Below, one piece after another: positions 55,397-64,000 of a stretch of DNA of 64,000 bases. A model generated the notes under the pieces. The model did no database searches. It saw only the letters and a list, made by a program, of their open reading frames with translations, and was not told the origin of the DNA. The translations under genes and the position numbers were made by a program. The DNA comes from Fragilaria crotonensis (Eukaryota > Bacillariophyta > Fragilariophyceae > Fragilariales > Fragilariaceae), in contig JAKSYS010000203.1 in NCBI GenBank assembly GCA_022925895.1, positions 1 through 64,000 on the forward strand. Reading direction: 5' to 3'. Each line of letters starts with the position of its first letter. Position 1 is the stretch's first letter.

Positions 55397-56312
55397 GTTG
55401 ATTTCTTTGGTGGTGACCCTGTGAGAATCACAGATCGCAGACGAGTGAAATTGTGGAGGTGGGGCGAAAAAGACATTTTTCCGTGAGTGTCAGTGACGCT
55501 GCGCAAATACGACCAGGCGTCAAGATATTTGTCATCGACGCTGCGCGGGATTGGGAACACCGGATCCGATGCCCACTGTCGAAATTTGTGACTGTACGAC
55601 AACCAAAACAGTAATCTGAGAATCTGAGTATCAGCCTGTCGTATGATAAGTCGAAACCAACCGTCCTCAACGAGAGGGCTTACTTTGGGCATCTATTCAA
55701 TGTAGACATGGTTGGCTTGGAAAAAGAGATAGCTTGGCTTATTGTCAATATTGACGTCGCTCTGGATCAACATCATGGTCCGAAGTCAAAATGTGAACCT
55801 GTGTAGGTCGTGCCCAATACCTGCGATCGGACAGACAAGAGGTCGATTTTTGGGACACCTGGTGGGGTGCCAAGGGTTGACACTCTCTGACTTGAAAGAT
55901 ACCTTTTGAGAAGGAAATAGCTATGATTTCATAGGAGCACCTGCAATACATACGTACTGGTGTACAACGCTATTAGTATACTACTGCATGCGTTTTTCAC
56001 ATTATAGATAGGGGTATGCAGTATGCATGTCATAGAGTAGTACAATTGTACTTGTACTTTACACAATACTCAATACTTGCACCTGGTACTGTAGTACCTG
56101 GTACAGTACACTCCGATACGCTGGATGAAAAGAAGGGACAAGGGACTGATAAAGTACTCACTGCTCACTACTACTACTACTAGAGTAGAGAGTAGTGAGG
56201 AGTAAAATGGACTCACATCTCGGATAACACATCATCAGCATCACGAGATTTCGGCTTTGTGTTGCACGTCCAGGACGGTATTGGTACGAGTACTCGTATT
56301 GTAGTCCTATTA
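55397..56312. other. Spacer upstream of isocitrate lyase
   Basis: Probable promoter and 5' UTR of the isocitrate lyase gene. A 99-codon minus-strand frame (55692-55393) ends with its TGA overlapping the lyase ATG. It could be an upstream ORF if transcription starts that far up, but its composition is not convincing. GTAC palindromes lie at 56040-56110. Confidence 0.45.
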
Positions 56313-56985
56313 GAGCATCTCTTATGGAGGGGATAACTCAATCGTGTTTCACATAAAATTAAAAGCAATTCTTATGGGGGTACAAGAGTTTTGGGGTCAA
56401 ATAATAGACTTTTTTATACCCAGGGTCAAATCTCCGAGATTTGACCCTGGGTATAAATATTTGACCCTGGGGTCAGTACTGTATCATTTACTTGATGGTA
56501 AAAATCAGTTTCTACGTGAATTTTAACACCATTGTTATACTAGATTGCTTGTCATCACCATTTCATTCCGTGTGAAACCAGTGACCAGGGTTCATGACAC
56601 CAAGAAGAGACCAGCACCGTCGACAGTTGTCGTAAAACGAGCTCTCCACGAGGGCAACACGACGAAGGCAACGACGATCTCGAATCCGTGCTGCTGGCAG
56701 TGTTGTTGGAGCAACAACGAGGCAAGCAAACATGCATGTGAGAACATCAATGTGTCGGTCAATCCACTTCAAGTAGATGCTGTGTAAAACTTGAAGGAAG
56801 TATTCTACCGTTAGAGTAGATGGTAGTACAGTATATGCTTAAAAGCGACAGTACCATACCCCAACGGTACCCGTACCACGGCTTTAACCATAAGAATTGC
56901 GTTTTTTTACTTTTCGACAAAGGTCTAAATTTTACACCCGGGGTACATAATTTTGCTTTTACACCCCCCACCATAAGAGATGCTC
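56313..56985. mobile_element. MITE, 673 bp, same family as 50487-51213, TTA duplication
   Basis: Terminal inverted repeats start GAGCATCTCTTATGGAGGGG and end CCATAAGAGATGCTC, flanked by TTA (56310-56312 and 56986-56988). The ends match the other MITE (GAGCATGTCTTATCATGGGG). The interior carries the same kind of GGTCAAATCTCCGAGATTTGACC inverted repeat near its left end. No transposase. Confidence 0.8.
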
Positions 56986-56988
56986 TTA

Positions 56989-57458
56989 TAGGAGCTCGAA
57001 AAATCGGAGTACGAGGTTGCCACGATGTGCAAGGGTGGTGGCAGTCAGCCCACCGTGCGCAGGACGAGTACCACGAGATGCTTGTTCGCTTGATGGAAGA
57101 ACGCTGACATGCAAACATCTGAAATGAGATCACACCTGCCAGACAGAGTCATGGGGATAAACTCTCTTGCTTGCAACTCGCAACCGCTACCGTGCCTCTA
57201 CTCCAGTAGCAGATTTCCCCCCCAAGTGCGTTGTCGCCTCAGGATGAAATCGAGACCATGTGAAAGGCAGGGCTTGCAGGAAAGAGAGAAATCGATCTCG
57301 ATAGCAGCATCGTGTGCATCGCATCGATAGCTGTACTGTGGTCAACGATCTTGTTCCTAGTCCTACCTACTGCTGCGTCGTCGCTGCTGATCGGAGCCCA
57401 ATACTACTAGGAATTAAAGTCGCCTGCTGACGGTGGCTGCCAGCTGTGGATCCGACGT
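56989..57458. other. Spacer, nothing recognised
   Basis: No coding frame is supported. It holds the 3' flank of the minus-strand thioredoxin-like gene. Confidence 0.5.
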
Positions 57459-58079
57459 TTATTCGGTCTTTTCCTTGTTGGTAGCTCTGATTCCTCCGAG
57501 AATGGCTTTCAGCGCAACGATTGCGACAAGTAGGACAGTCAATGCCCTTCGGAGGGTTGTAACAGATTTTCGTTCCGTGAAAACGACATCGGGTTCACCG
57601 AACACGTCATCCACAACTTTGGTGAACCACCGAGGTAAAACAAAGCCTTTGGTTTCGCGTGGGATTACAGGAGCGGGAGGAATGTCGTATGCAACGTCGC
57701 TCAGAAACCCACTACGGAGATACTCCACAATGTCCTCAGTCACAAAGCTCCTATTCGGGTCGACCTTGTAATACTTGTCTCCAACGATGTACACAAACAT
57801 GGGAGTGGTCGTAATTCCAAAGCGCTGCACCAGCCCCTTATTTGGATAATAGTCGATTCGTCCAATCCAGATATCTTCCTCACCATTACCCAACGCAGTG
57901 TCAATGGCTAGCAACGTATCAATCATACCGATGGAATCATGACAGCCAATACGCCAGAACTGAATGAAATGCTTGCCCGTCACGGTCATCTTCTCAAAGG
58001 TTCTATCATTGTATGCTTCAATGTCTGCAAGAGCCCCGATGAGACAAGAAAGAAGTGCTACAAGTCGCAAGGTCCACAT
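57459..58079 (-). CDS. Thioredoxin-like membrane protein without CxxC (TMX-like), copy 1
   Basis: 206 residues from the Met at 58079, chosen because it begins a signal peptide (WTLRLVALLSCLIGALA); the frame is open 53 codons further up without a targeting-like sequence. A thioredoxin fold follows. The active-site position reads FWRIGCHDSIGM, keeping one Cys but no CxxC, and the cis-Pro motif is TTTPMFVYIVGDKYY. A Pro-rich linker leads to a C-terminal transmembrane helix (ALTVLLVAIVALKAILGGI) and a short charged tail. The topology matches ER TMX-type PDI proteins. Without CxxC it cannot perform dithiol exchange and may act as a chaperone or binding protein. A paralogue lies 4.6 kb away. Confidence 0.7.
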   Translation of the reverse strand: MWTLRLVALLSCLIGALADIEAYNDRTFEKMTVTGKHFIQFWRIGCHDSIGMIDTLLAIDTALGNGEEDIWIGRIDYYPNKGLVQRFGITTTPMFVYIVGDKYYKVDPNRSFVTEDIVEYLRSGFLSDVAYDIPPAPVIPRETKGFVLPRWFTKVVDDVFGEPDVVFTERKSVTTLRRALTVLLVAIVALKAILGGIRATNKEKTE

Positions 58080-58789
58080 GTTGTGATTGGATCGATTGAG
58101 AATTCCACGAAGTAGACTCAAAATTGTGCTCAAAAGCACGGCTGAGATTCTCGAGGTTCGTTTCTGGCCGTGTGCGCCACACGAATAGAAATACCAGCAT
58201 GTACTCGGAGTGCTGGCATGATACACATGATACTCCATCTATCATACAGACTCGAGTATCATACATGAATGTGCAGTGCGCGTACTTAGAAATACGAACG
58301 GCCGGCGTACTACCGGTAGCTATCATAGTACGTGAACCAGGTAGTACTTGTACCATGTACAAGTAAAGCATACTTGGTACCAATACTACGATGAACGTAC
58401 GATACGAGATACGGAATACTCAGTGTACTAGGTACCGAGTACTACTACAGTTTACAAGTACTTGTACTTCACCATTGTATTAATAGATACTGGAGTATGA
58501 GTATGTCATAGCAAGAGTGAGAGGGAGTGGCAATCGTTTGATATGTACCAGATATCATACCAGTATTACCGGTAGTATGGTACTACCGTATTACCTCGGA
58601 AATGCGACCGAGGTAGTACTTCTCTTATAGGATTCCACGAAATTCCGGATCTTGCACTACTGGTACTATGCACCATAGTTGGGGTACTTGAAGACGTTTT
58701 CGGTAGATTTATGTGGACCATACTCAGTCCAAACAATAGTACCAGCAGTTTGGGAACTGCGACTTTCGTTGCACTTGCAGTAAATTTAC
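58080..58789. other. GTAC-rich spacer
   Basis: Six GTAC tetramers occur in the 100 bp 58381-58480 alone, mostly inside palindromes; no coding content was seen. Confidence 0.5.
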
Positions 58790-60871
58790 ATGTGGTACAT
58801 ATGGAACGAATGCGACAAGTTTCGTAAGGTACCCTTTGGCTCATTTGTAATACTTGTCGATAGAATGGTTGACACCAAAACTCTGACAAAGTACAAATGT
58901 ATTCTTGCTTCGTTCATGTCTTTTCTCCACAATCGTCCTGTTGGAGGTGAGTATCATCGGGATCATGTTCATGCAATGGAGGTGTTAGCTGCTATAACTC
59001 CGAATGATGTGCTGCGGTATATGAATTTGAAGACTTTTGGGACAACAGAACCTGCAGGAGATGCGAATCCCATTTCAGCACGAGCAAACTCCTTGGCAAT
59101 GGACAAGAAAGCAATCTCGTATTTCATGCCTAATCGCGACATGTGGAGTGTGACAAGAACTGAAGGTAACCCTACCCGTAGTGCGCTCGTAAATGGTCTG
59201 ATCAAGCGTGTCAAGAAGAAAGAGGCAAGGAAACAAGGGGTGGATTCGCAGACTCGACGGCCCATGCTTGGTCAGGAATTTGTTGTAATGCATGACCTTT
59301 TGAATCGTAATGTTTTGTCTGCAGGCCAGAGGGTGAAGGTGCACATGATGTATTCTGGAAAGGTATGGTATATCGGCGATGGTGAACTTCCAATTCCATT
59401 TGATAGCTCGAGTTGATGACTCAACTCAACTTGTACTGGAGCATATTCGAGTCCACGATGCGTTTCCAAATGCATTGAAAACCAGATTGAACTGGTCCAA
59501 AAATGTGGACGATGAACGAGATGCACCATGGCAGATTGTGTTGGGGTCCCTGAATCCTGTATATTGTGTTTTGTGCTCACTCGCATTGTGGCTTGAATTA
59601 AATTTGAAGTTGAATCCGACAGCAATGAATTCTCCATATGTTTTTTGCATCAGCGATGACGTACGTGTTCCAGATGGAGGACTGAAGACAAAGGCAATGA
59701 TACAATCTTTATTTACACGTATGTTCAGACGCCAGGAATTCAAGGGGGAGGAGAATGGTGACGGTGAATTGTCTATGCTGAAGTCACAGCATTCGAAAGT
59801 ATGCTGCGACATTTGCCCGACGATGTGGGGTCACTAAAGACGAGAAAGATATCAGAGGTAGATGGAAAGGAACAGGTAGAGTATCCGATGTCTATGATGA
59901 TGTTGAGCTTCCATTTCCCGATGCGAAGGTTGCTGAGAAGTTGTGTGGTGGCGGTCCTTGCTTTTATGTGCCTGACCAGACACTTGACGCGACTATGATG
60001 AACACATTCGTTCTGAGTCGAGTCGTTCCAAATATCAGGAAGCGACTCCCAGAATCGGCGTGTCTTGTACTTGGTAAGGCGTTGTTGTGGTTGATTTGCT
60101 CTCCGCTTGCTGATGAGTACGTTCCGGGTGATTTCAAACGTGACGTTCTTTCGGAATGGGAACATGTTCGCGGGGCAGATGTTGATCCTGAAATGAATCC
60201 AATCAAGAAGATGGCGGTGACGGTGTCAGGCGATCACGGAGCAGTCTTCATTGATATGGTTGGGGCAATTGATGTGGATGGAGTAGCTGGACAGCCTGCG
60301 CTTGGGACGAATGTGACAATGCGAAATCAATTGTTGGGTATGCAGTCGGGTTTGTTGTCCCTACGACAAGACAATGTGGAGTTAAAGACAGCGGTCAATC
60401 GAATTCAATTGAATCTGGAGCGGTGTTTTGGCATTTTGAATGGAAATGTGAGGCGAATTGCATTGCAACCTGCGAGGCGACGGACTGCTGGTGGGGAGAG
60501 AGGCGAGGGCGAAGCAGGAGCGGAGGAGGTGCCTGAAAGAGCTGCTGCGAACGACCTCGCAATGATGGCGACGCTGATGCCGACGCCCAGAAGTCTTCAC
60601 GACCTCTGGCAAGAGTATCATCATGGAGTCGGTGGGAGGAAAGCAGCTAGACTGTTCTCCTACACTGAGCGAGGTCGCTCAAAGCATCGGTACAGCCGCG
60701 CAAGGTTGTGTGGGACTTGGTATCAAGATTGATTCGCATGGGGATACTGCAGAGACCGCCATAGACAAGATTTATGCTGTCTATGGTGGTCAGACTTCAG
60801 TGACCAACATCATTAATGGGCTGAAGAGGGATAAGAAGGATGGGACTCTGAATCCCAACTTTAGAATTTAG
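58790..60871 (+). pseudogene. Crypton-type tyrosine recombinase, broken by about four frameshifts
   Basis: Successive plus-strand frames (58790-59416, 59379-59837, ~59776-60732, 60623-60871) are collinear pieces of one long YR protein. Recognisable blocks: SARANSLAMDKKAISYFMPN, TEGNPTRSALVNGLIKRVKK, VNFQFHLIARVDDSTQL (first catalytic Arg), LNWSKNVDDERDAPWQIV, SHSIRKYAATFARRCGVTK (H-x-x-R), GRVSDVYDDVELPFPDAKV (Tyr nucleophile), WLICSPLADEY and a C-terminal AIDKIYAVYGGQTSVTNIIN. Frame changes fall near 59355-59365, 59777, 60690 and 60745. All catalytic residues survive, so inactivation is recent or partly sequencing error. Cryptons move by recombination without inverted repeats, so the element ends cannot be read. 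Confidence 0.75.
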
Positions 60872-61256
60872 CTCGCCGTAGTATGTTTTCTACTGTACTA
60901 GTACGATACGAAGCTTTTTCTTACCATTTATACGTACTGTCGTACGCCGGAATCCTCCATTTTAGCACGGCGACAGCACGGAGTTTTTTCTACTTGGTGA
61001 ATATACGAAGCCCTACATGGTTGCTTTATTTGTTTCATGAATTTTAGGTACATCCGTAGTACTCGTAGTACCATTCGCAAACAGGGATTCGCCAGCTTCG
61101 AACGATTGACAGGCACAGACAACGTTACTGGTTATTCCATCCTCACCGCATTCACTCCCGCATCTCCCATCCCAACTCGTCTGAACACTTTTGTTGCGAA
61201 GGAGGTCAAGTTGTCTTAGTTGTCTGTATCTTGAGTAATTTCAAGTTGTTGCAAAG
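60872..61256. other. Spacer before the folate-receptor-like gene
   Basis: No clear exon was seen. A signal-peptide exon for the next gene would be expected here but could not be identified. Sequence just before 61257 ends in a pyrimidine-poor AAAG/GGCAG, which could be an acceptor. Confidence 0.4.
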
Positions 61257-62072
61257 ATGGCAGGGAGCCAGACGTGCGCTGGTTACATGTATACCGACGA
61301 CAACGGCACCATCACATACAGCGCAAACGAGCCTCCTAAAGCGGTTCCTTGTGCGAACCAAACTCTAAACGGCTGGGGACCTCCTCAGCATCAGACGCTG
61401 TCTTGTTGTGATGAAGGCGCGCGGTTTGCCTCTCAAGTTGGATTTGTAGGCGGGTTCAGCAATATGCCTTATTTTCTCCCCGGAAAGGGAGAGCTTGATT
61501 CAGACTTTGCTGGTGATGACAGGTACAACGTGCAATGCGCTCCTTTCATCGACAACTTGAAGGCGACTGTTTGTGATCCCAATCAGGGCTATTACGTGCG
61601 AAAGGACCCCGCCACCAACCAAACTGTGCTTCGAATATGCCAAAAGTCATGTGACCTGGTCTTTCAACAGTGCCAATATCTCCTTCCGAATGTCAACGCA
61701 ACTGCCCGTATCGTCAATGGAACACAACTTTGTCGCGCAGCCTGGGGGACTATTTTTTTCCAAGGAGCTGCCTGTCGTTTTTCGGATTATAATCTTAGCC
61801 GCGGATTTCTTTGCGTTGCTCAAGTTCACATTCAAGTTGTGGAAAATGATTGCTTGAGCATCATAACGCCGTCAAGAGACGACATTGAAAGCTACAAATA
61901 TAATGGGTATCCAATCGACGCGTGTGTTCTACCTGAGAATATCACCGATACGCAGCTGGGTGTTGTAATCGGAGTCAGTGCCTTGGCGGGGATAGCGATG
62001 GTCATTGCTCTCTTTTTGTATTGCTGGATAAGGCGACGTCGCAAAGAAGAAGAGTTTGCTGACAATATATGA
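61257..62072 (+). CDS. Folate-receptor-like Cys-rich membrane protein
   Basis: 271 residues. A lumenal/extracellular Cys-rich domain has TLSCCDEGARFA, then VQCAPFIDNLKATVC, LRICQKSCDLVFQQCQYLL, LCRAAWG, AACRF and FLCVAQV, with many N-x-T sequons. It is followed by one transmembrane helix (GVVIGVSALAGIAMVIALFLYCWI) and a basic cytosolic tail. The CC...C..F...C...C..C...F..C pattern is that of the folate receptor / riboflavin-binding family, with some likeness to frizzled CRDs. The ligand is unknown. From the ATG at 61257 there is no signal peptide, although the protein must be a type I membrane protein. Either a 5' exon is missed or the helix acts as an anchor. Confidence 0.65.
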   Translation: MAGSQTCAGYMYTDDNGTITYSANEPPKAVPCANQTLNGWGPPQHQTLSCCDEGARFASQVGFVGGFSNMPYFLPGKGELDSDFAGDDRYNVQCAPFIDNLKATVCDPNQGYYVRKDPATNQTVLRICQKSCDLVFQQCQYLLPNVNATARIVNGTQLCRAAWGTIFFQGAACRFSDYNLSRGFLCVAQVHIQVVENDCLSIITPSRDDIESYKYNGYPIDACVLPENITDTQLGVVIGVSALAGIAMVIALFLYCWIRRRRKEEEFADNI

Positions 62073-62688
62073 CAGAACGATGCCTGCATACCCACACCCC
62101 CGTACCTGGTACCAGATACACTAGTACCCATGAATAAATCGCTCGATGTATCACATCAATACATGCTCACATGACGACGATCATAATCGATTCAGAACTG
62201 ATTTAGAGGAAAGTGCCTATAATACTCAACACCCAGCGAGCCTACACCAAAACAATGCATCTCTTGCTACAGCCCCTTCGTTTCATCGATACTTGGCGTA
62301 GACCGTTAGGGTACCGGATGTAGTTATGAGTAATTACAACAATGTTGCATCACCTCGAGTCGATTCAAATGTATTTAGACACGGGTGGGCACAACGAAAA
62401 TCTAAATCTAATCCATGCATCAGGTCTCTTCAAAGACACTACACGTACACCTTCGGCGCCGCAAAAATGCGACATGAGCGTTGATCCTTTCCGTCCCGCA
62501 AGTCGATCTCAACATCTCTGGGGTTGATGACGATCACGAGATTGCAACTTGTGCACGCACCCCCAAGAAAATAATCAATTTCCTGCTGCCACGACACTGT
62601 CCACTCGAATCTAAAACGCTAACTCGGGTGGGTACCACCGCGACGGGGAACTTACAAATTATTGTCGATACGACATCGTCAAGTGATG
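62073..62688. other. Spacer, nothing recognised
   Basis: 3' flanks of two convergent genes. No coding frame or RNA gene is supported. Confidence 0.5.
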
Positions 62689-63345
62689 CTAGTCTACCTT
62701 TTCAAGTTTGGTAGAGGTCGCTTTTTTCCCGGGAAAGACAATTCTCAAAAGCACTACGAAAAGGGCACCTACGACTCCTCCGATCAACATCAATGCGACG
62801 GCCGCATTCTTTCGATATTTCGCAATGTGATCCATATCCTCCAGTACGACCGATACGAATCGAGATGAGTTCCTCCATACTTTTTGAACAAATTCCATCC
62901 AACCATCCCAAAACGTCGGTGGTGGGGGTACGACCGACCCCACTATACTCTGGTACCGCGTTTCTACAAAGGACAGCATGGCTTGAACCGCGCCATCGCC
63001 GGATATTGGGCCTCGGTAGGTGCACATGCGGTTCTTGACAAAGTAGAGGTGGGTGGGATAAAAGCGAATCCCCAAGCGTTGCGAGAGCTTGCGATTTTCT
63101 AGAACGTTCACAATGCCAACGTGAATTCCGTCCGAAACGATGGATGCAAGGTCCTGAAGCACCGGGTCGCGAGAGATTTTAGATGTGGTGAACATAACAA
63201 ACCATTTACCATTGGTTTGGCCAGAAGATGCTCTCGTCAGACGCTCAAAGTTGGACTCGTCAAGCTGTATTACTGCGGACGACAAAACCAGGGGCGAGGA
63301 ACAGAGGAGAAGAATTACAAGACGGGTTACCATGGTTATTGTCAT
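62689..63345 (-). CDS. Thioredoxin-like membrane protein without CxxC (TMX-like), copy 2
   Basis: 218 residues from the Met at 63345 (or 214 from the Met at 63333), taken because either starts a signal peptide (VTRLVILLLCSSPLVLSSA). It has the same plan as the gene at 57459: a thioredoxin fold with WFVMFTTSKISRD where CxxC would be (no Cys at all), GIVNVLENRKLSQRLGIRFYPTHLYFV with the cis-Pro, a PPPP linker and a C-terminal helix (AAVALMLIGGVVGALFVVLLRIVF). The Lys-rich tail could hold it in the ER. The redox motif is absent, so a chaperone or binding role is inferred. The upstream 28 codons of the frame are probably 5' UTR. Confidence 0.7.
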   Translation of the reverse strand: MTITMVTRLVILLLCSSPLVLSSAVIQLDESNFERLTRASSGQTNGKWFVMFTTSKISRDPVLQDLASIVSDGIHVGIVNVLENRKLSQRLGIRFYPTHLYFVKNRMCTYRGPISGDGAVQAMLSFVETRYQSIVGSVVPPPPTFWDGWMEFVQKVWRNSSRFVSVVLEDMDHIAKYRKNAAVALMLIGGVVGALFVVLLRIVFPGKKATSTKLEKVD

Positions 63346-64000
63346 CGCACTGCTCCCGCGTCCCTTAGCAAGCCTCTTGTTGTCACGACGACTTGTGTGT
63401 GATACGGTCTCACGGTATAGGATGCGCAATGGCCGGATCGATTTTTTTCGTGGACGACCCTGTGGAAGGGCCCCCAGCCATTGCCTCTAGTGGTATACGG
63501 GAGTACTGTCGTCTACTAACTACTGGTACGGTGCGGGGCTCAAGATTTGTAGGCAGTACAGTACTCCAGTACTTGTACCGGTATTCTTCTTCTTCTTCAT
63601 TTGCAAGCATGGATCTCTGTGATCGGGGCATAAACGGTGTCTTTTCTGTAGGTACAATATTCAGTACCTTGTACAAGTACTCGTACCTCGTCGAAATTGT
63701 GAGACGCGGCAGGGCAGGCTGCACGTTGTGAATTGACGTTACCTGTCAACTGACTTTGTGCTTTCGTATGCTCTTGAACAAAGGAAATGGGTCCGCAATC
63801 TTCACTATTTCTTACATTCCCATCACAAACTGTGCCATGTCAGTCGTCGATTCTGTATAGCGACTTCTTTATCTGCTCTATAGTATGATAATCAAAGCCC
63901 CCTTCTATACCTATGCCCTAGGTCGAACGCTCTACATTCCCATCACATGTCGTAGCAACTCGCGAACTTTGCCCGAGACGCGTGGCCCCGGATTCACTCT
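63346..64000. other. Terminal spacer
   Basis: GTAC palindromes lie at 63540-63690. A pair of ACATTCCCATCACA-like strings occurs at about 63815 and 63935. No gene could be supported at the window edge. Confidence 0.45.

Noticed and set aside
63393-63731. 112-codon plus-strand and 104-codon minus-strand frames at the window end
   Set aside because: They are built mainly of GTAC-palindrome sequence (YRYSSSSS and similar) and show no coding character.

Overview
The window is nuclear DNA of a photosynthetic stramenopile, most likely a pennate diatom. Three lines of evidence support this. Several proteins start with a signal peptide that ends in an A-F/S-type cleavage motif, the import signal of secondary red plastids. 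The transposon remnants are of Ty1/copia, RT-RNase H and Crypton types that I associate with diatoms. One gene encodes a giant secreted Lys/Ser- and Pro/Thr-rich protein of cell-wall or mucilage type. Genes have few, short GT-AG introns (57-113 bp), and spacers are full of GTAC-containing palindromes.

Layout. 2.4-12.7 kb (minus) holds the giant secreted repeat protein. It carries a recent ~2 kb internal duplication and a cluster of three frame-breaking deletions. 13.5-21.4 kb is a graveyard of nested retroelements on both strands. 21.7-26.3 kb holds HYPK, a TsaD/Qri7-type tRNA t6A transferase, a carnosine-N-methyltransferase-like protein and a MinD ATPase. 28.6-37.4 kb holds a protein kinase, a Golgi-type sulfotransferase, a small four-exon gene, NAA38, a foldback element and an acidic/Lys-rich coiled-coil protein. 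38.4-49.6 kb holds a bifunctional aspartate kinase/homoserine dehydrogenase, a plastid-targeted unknown, a MITE, a TTD14-like P-loop protein, a chorein/PH protein and a plastid Coa1/Tim21-like protein. 50.1-51.35 kb holds the most unusual item. It is a circularly permuted tRNA-Cys(GCA) gene, with the 3' half before the 5' half, followed by decayed copies of the same unit, one of them split by a MITE. 51.7-63.4 kb holds a membrane histidine phosphatase, isocitrate lyase, a second MITE of the same family, two thioredoxin-like membrane proteins without a CxxC motif, a broken Crypton recombinase and a folate-receptor-like protein.

How genes relate. Most are unrelated housekeeping genes rather than a cluster. 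Four convergent pairs lie tail to tail with 3' ends overlapping or within about 150 bp. Two N-terminal acetyltransferase accessory subunits (HYPK for NatA, NAA38 for NatC) fall in the same window. Two genes (chorein/PH and Coa1-like) read through cleanly if one base is restored in a five-base homopolymer. Those breaks, and perhaps some in the repeat protein, may therefore be sequence errors. All splice sites and functions are read by eye from the sequence; no database search was run.
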